A stretch of DNA of 64,000 bases, taken from Cyanosarcina radialis HA8281-LM2 (GTDB lineage Bacteria > Cyanobacteriota > Cyanobacteriia > Cyanobacteriales > CCAP-1448). Shown piece by piece: positions 62,715-64,000 of this stretch; position 1 is the first letter of the stretch; each line of letters starts with the position of its first letter. Below the pieces are notes generated by a model. That model saw only the letters and a program-made list of their open reading frames with translations. It searched no databases and was not told where the DNA came from. The stretch is from the NCBI GenBank assembly GCA_019359615.1, contig JAHHHA010000003.1, positions 124,001-188,000 on the forward strand, given 5' to 3'. Made by a program: the position numbers and the translations under genes.

Positions 62715-63635
62715 TTATTGAATTCGGTAAAATACTTCGGAATAGTTAGGAACAGATAAAGCATAGCGATAAGGTAGAAAATAAAGCAACCACCTCATTA
62801 AGGTTTGCCACGATCGCTCTGGATCGAAATTAGGAGTTTGAGCGCAGAGTAAAGATGAGATAATATCTCTGACAGCACCGAATCTTTGAGGTATTTTCAC
62901 AAAGTTATCTATTTCTTGAATTATCGATTTTTGTAAAAGTAGAATGCCAACATAACGATTAAAGTCATGTCGATCTAAATTAGGAGCGACTTGCAAAAAC
63001 TGTAAGTCGTAGAGCGCATTTTTGCGGGCTATAGCTGTAAGTTTATCTTCTCGTCCAATATAAACAATATAAAGTTCTTCTGGATTTCTTAAAATTGGTA
63101 GCCAATTTTCATTGTCTAAAGACGCAGTAGTTATTAATTGCTGACGATCGAGAGGAATATTTTGATTTTCTAGTTGGTTAACTAGTTTGACATATTGTTC
63201 GTGTAATTGAGAATCGACTTGAATACATTTTTTCTCTAATTCTTGCTCGAATTCCAGCAATGATGAATAATTAGCTGGTAGTTCGACTAAAAGTTCTAGG
63301 TTCGATCGATTTGACCATCCTAAAGCTTTATCTGTTAAATTTGCCGAACCGACTAAACAGCGATCGTCCGATCGATAATATTTGGCGTGTAAGTCATTTC
63401 TCAACCATAAAGAAGCTTGAGGATGAGATTGAATTATCGACCACACTTCTAAATCGCTGACTCCTATTAAAATTTCTTCTATTAACCAGCGAGTAACGCA
63501 TTTAATCGAGATATGGGGTTCGATCGATGTCAGAATTTCTTTTAAGGCAGCAGCTTTAATAAAAGGTGCAACGATGACGATTTCTGTTCGAGCAGAATGA
63601 CATAACTGTTTGAGTTTATTACCTAATAAATCCAT
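62715..63635 (-). CDS. Phospholipase-D-superfamily nuclease-like protein
   Basis: 306 residues, no signal peptide. A single HxKxxxxD motif is present (H83, K85, D90 in LHAKYYRSDDRCLVGSANLTDKAL), followed by a GSAN/LT tail. One motif per chain suggests a dimeric enzyme, as in BfiI-like restriction nucleases and Nuc. The C-terminal about 190 residues are helical, and I see no known DNA-recognition domain by pattern. The desulfurase gene starts 6 bp after its stop, so the two are almost surely cotranscribed. This pairing supports a link to DNA modification or defence, as inference. Confidence 0.85.
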   Translation of the reverse strand: MDLLGNKLKQLCHSARTEIVIVAPFIKAAALKEILTSIEPHISIKCVTRWLIEEILIGVSDLEVWSIIQSHPQASLWLRNDLHAKYYRSDDRCLVGSANLTDKALGWSNRSNLELLVELPANYSSLLEFEQELEKKCIQVDSQLHEQYVKLVNQLENQNIPLDRQQLITTASLDNENWLPILRNPEELYIVYIGREDKLTAIARKNALYDLQFLQVAPNLDRHDFNRYVGILLLQKSIIQEIDNFVKIPQRFGAVRDIISSLLCAQTPNFDPERSWQTLMRWLLYFLPYRYALSVPNYSEVFYRIQ

Positions 63636-63793
63636 GATTTCATGATTATACTAATTCTCTTCGATCGCGAGACAGATATAGGTTGGGTCGAGCGGTAGCA
63701 AAATCAAACACCAGCCCTCGTAGGTTGGTTTGAGCGATAGCGAAACCCAACATTCACCCCAGTTTTAAAGATTTTATTAAACGACGGTTGAAA

Positions 63794-63852
63794 CCGCAGC
63801 TATATAATCAAAGTCCGCCTACGCGGACTAAAGAATAAACGGGATTTTAAAA
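63794..63852. repeat. GCGGCTACAT-type dispersed repeat, copy 2
   Basis: Direct-orientation relative of 61331-61388; shares AAGTCCGCCTnCGCGGACTA and CGGGATTTTAAAA. Confidence 0.8.
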
Positions 63853-63863
63853 TCCCGAATCCA

Positions 63864-63924
63864 GCCCTCACCCCCGTCCCCTCTCCCAAGCTTGGGAGAG
63901 GGGTGCCGGAGGCGGGGTGAGGGC
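63864..63924. repeat. GC-rich inverted repeat, copy 2
   Basis: A 61-bp palindrome with the same arms as 13404-13460; only the loop (CAAGCTTG) differs. Confidence 0.9.
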
Positions 63925-64000
63925 AAACCAGCTTTTGCTAAGCGGATTTCGTATTGCATCCAAAATTTGAATTTTTCCTAGAGTTTTACTCATTTTCTAA

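Larger units (their letters stand above)
63636..64000. other. Repeat-filled end of window
   Basis: No supported gene. It contains GTAGGTTGGGTT-type repeats (63678-63753), the GCGGCTACAT-type repeat (63794-63852) and the GC-rich inverted repeat (63864-63924). A minus-strand frame starting at 63993 reads into the repeat and then stops. Confidence 0.6.

Noticed and set aside
63867-63993. Possible minus-strand gene start at the window edge
   Set aside because: The frame starting at 63993 runs into the GC-rich repeat and stops after about 42 codons.

Overview
This is cyanobacterial chromosomal DNA. The evidence is a psbE-psbF-psbL-psbJ operon behind rubredoxin and ycf48, photosynthetic NDH-1 genes (ndhH, ndhC-ndhK-ndhJ, ndhL), ferredoxin-thioredoxin reductase, bilin reductases pebA and pebB, and very frequent GCGATCGC (HIP1) octamers. 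Many heptamer tandem repeats and short hairpin repeats between genes suggest a filamentous or otherwise complex cyanobacterium with a repeat-rich genome. PebA and PebB imply phycoerythrobilin synthesis, and a mysA-mysB-mysC cluster implies mycosporine-type sunscreens. I cannot name the genus.

Layout. 1-11.6 kb: 3' part of recJ, a small conserved gene, ndhH, infC, sbcC, pebA/pebB (minus strand) and a homocysteine-biosynthesis (HcyBio) family gene. 11.7-16.4 kb (minus): an exported TPR-CHAT protein followed by a lipoprotein with two phospholipase-D motifs, an EF-hand loop and a C-terminal helix-hairpin-helix domain. 17-26.5 kb: small zinc-binding proteins, ftrC, a DUF309 gene, an lptA-lptB-lptF/G export set, a 2OG-Fe oxygenase, an HpcH/HpaI aldolase and hypotheticals. 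26.7-32.5 kb: ndhC-K-J facing rubA-ycf48-psbEFLJ, then ilvC. 32.7-40.2 kb: a predicted membrane-anchored protein, ureG, an antitoxin with a truncated MazF toxin, isoaspartyl peptidase, a DUF2256 protein, a TrmJ-like methyltransferase, a beta-lactamase-fold protein and an E1-like protein. 40.3-44.1 kb (minus): mysA-mysB-mysC. 44.8-47.4 kb: ferric-reductase-like membrane protein, AraC regulator, DUF393 and DUF29 proteins.

47.6-55.9 kb holds recX and then a DNA phosphorothioation (Dnd) island: Dpt4-like protein, a sulfur-binding-domain-like HNH endonuclease, dndC, an antitoxin on the opposite strand, dndD, dndE and the Dnd-associated methyltransferase. No dndB and no dndFGH are visible. A cysteine desulfurase that could act as DndA lies about 6 kb away (61.5-62.7 kb), 6 bp downstream of a single-motif PLD-family nuclease. 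Together these look like a compact, split phosphorothioation system whose restriction arm may be the HNH and/or PLD nuclease instead of DndFGH. This is the part of the window most worth following up.

55.9-61.3 kb: oligopeptide-type ABC permease, tRNA-Gly(CCC), ndhL-DUF3007-trpA, an intron-less tRNA-Leu(UAA) followed by integrase-like and IS3 remnants, yjbQ and der. Several short repeat families are spread through the window, and three copies lie in frame inside real genes (recJ, trmJ, mysC).
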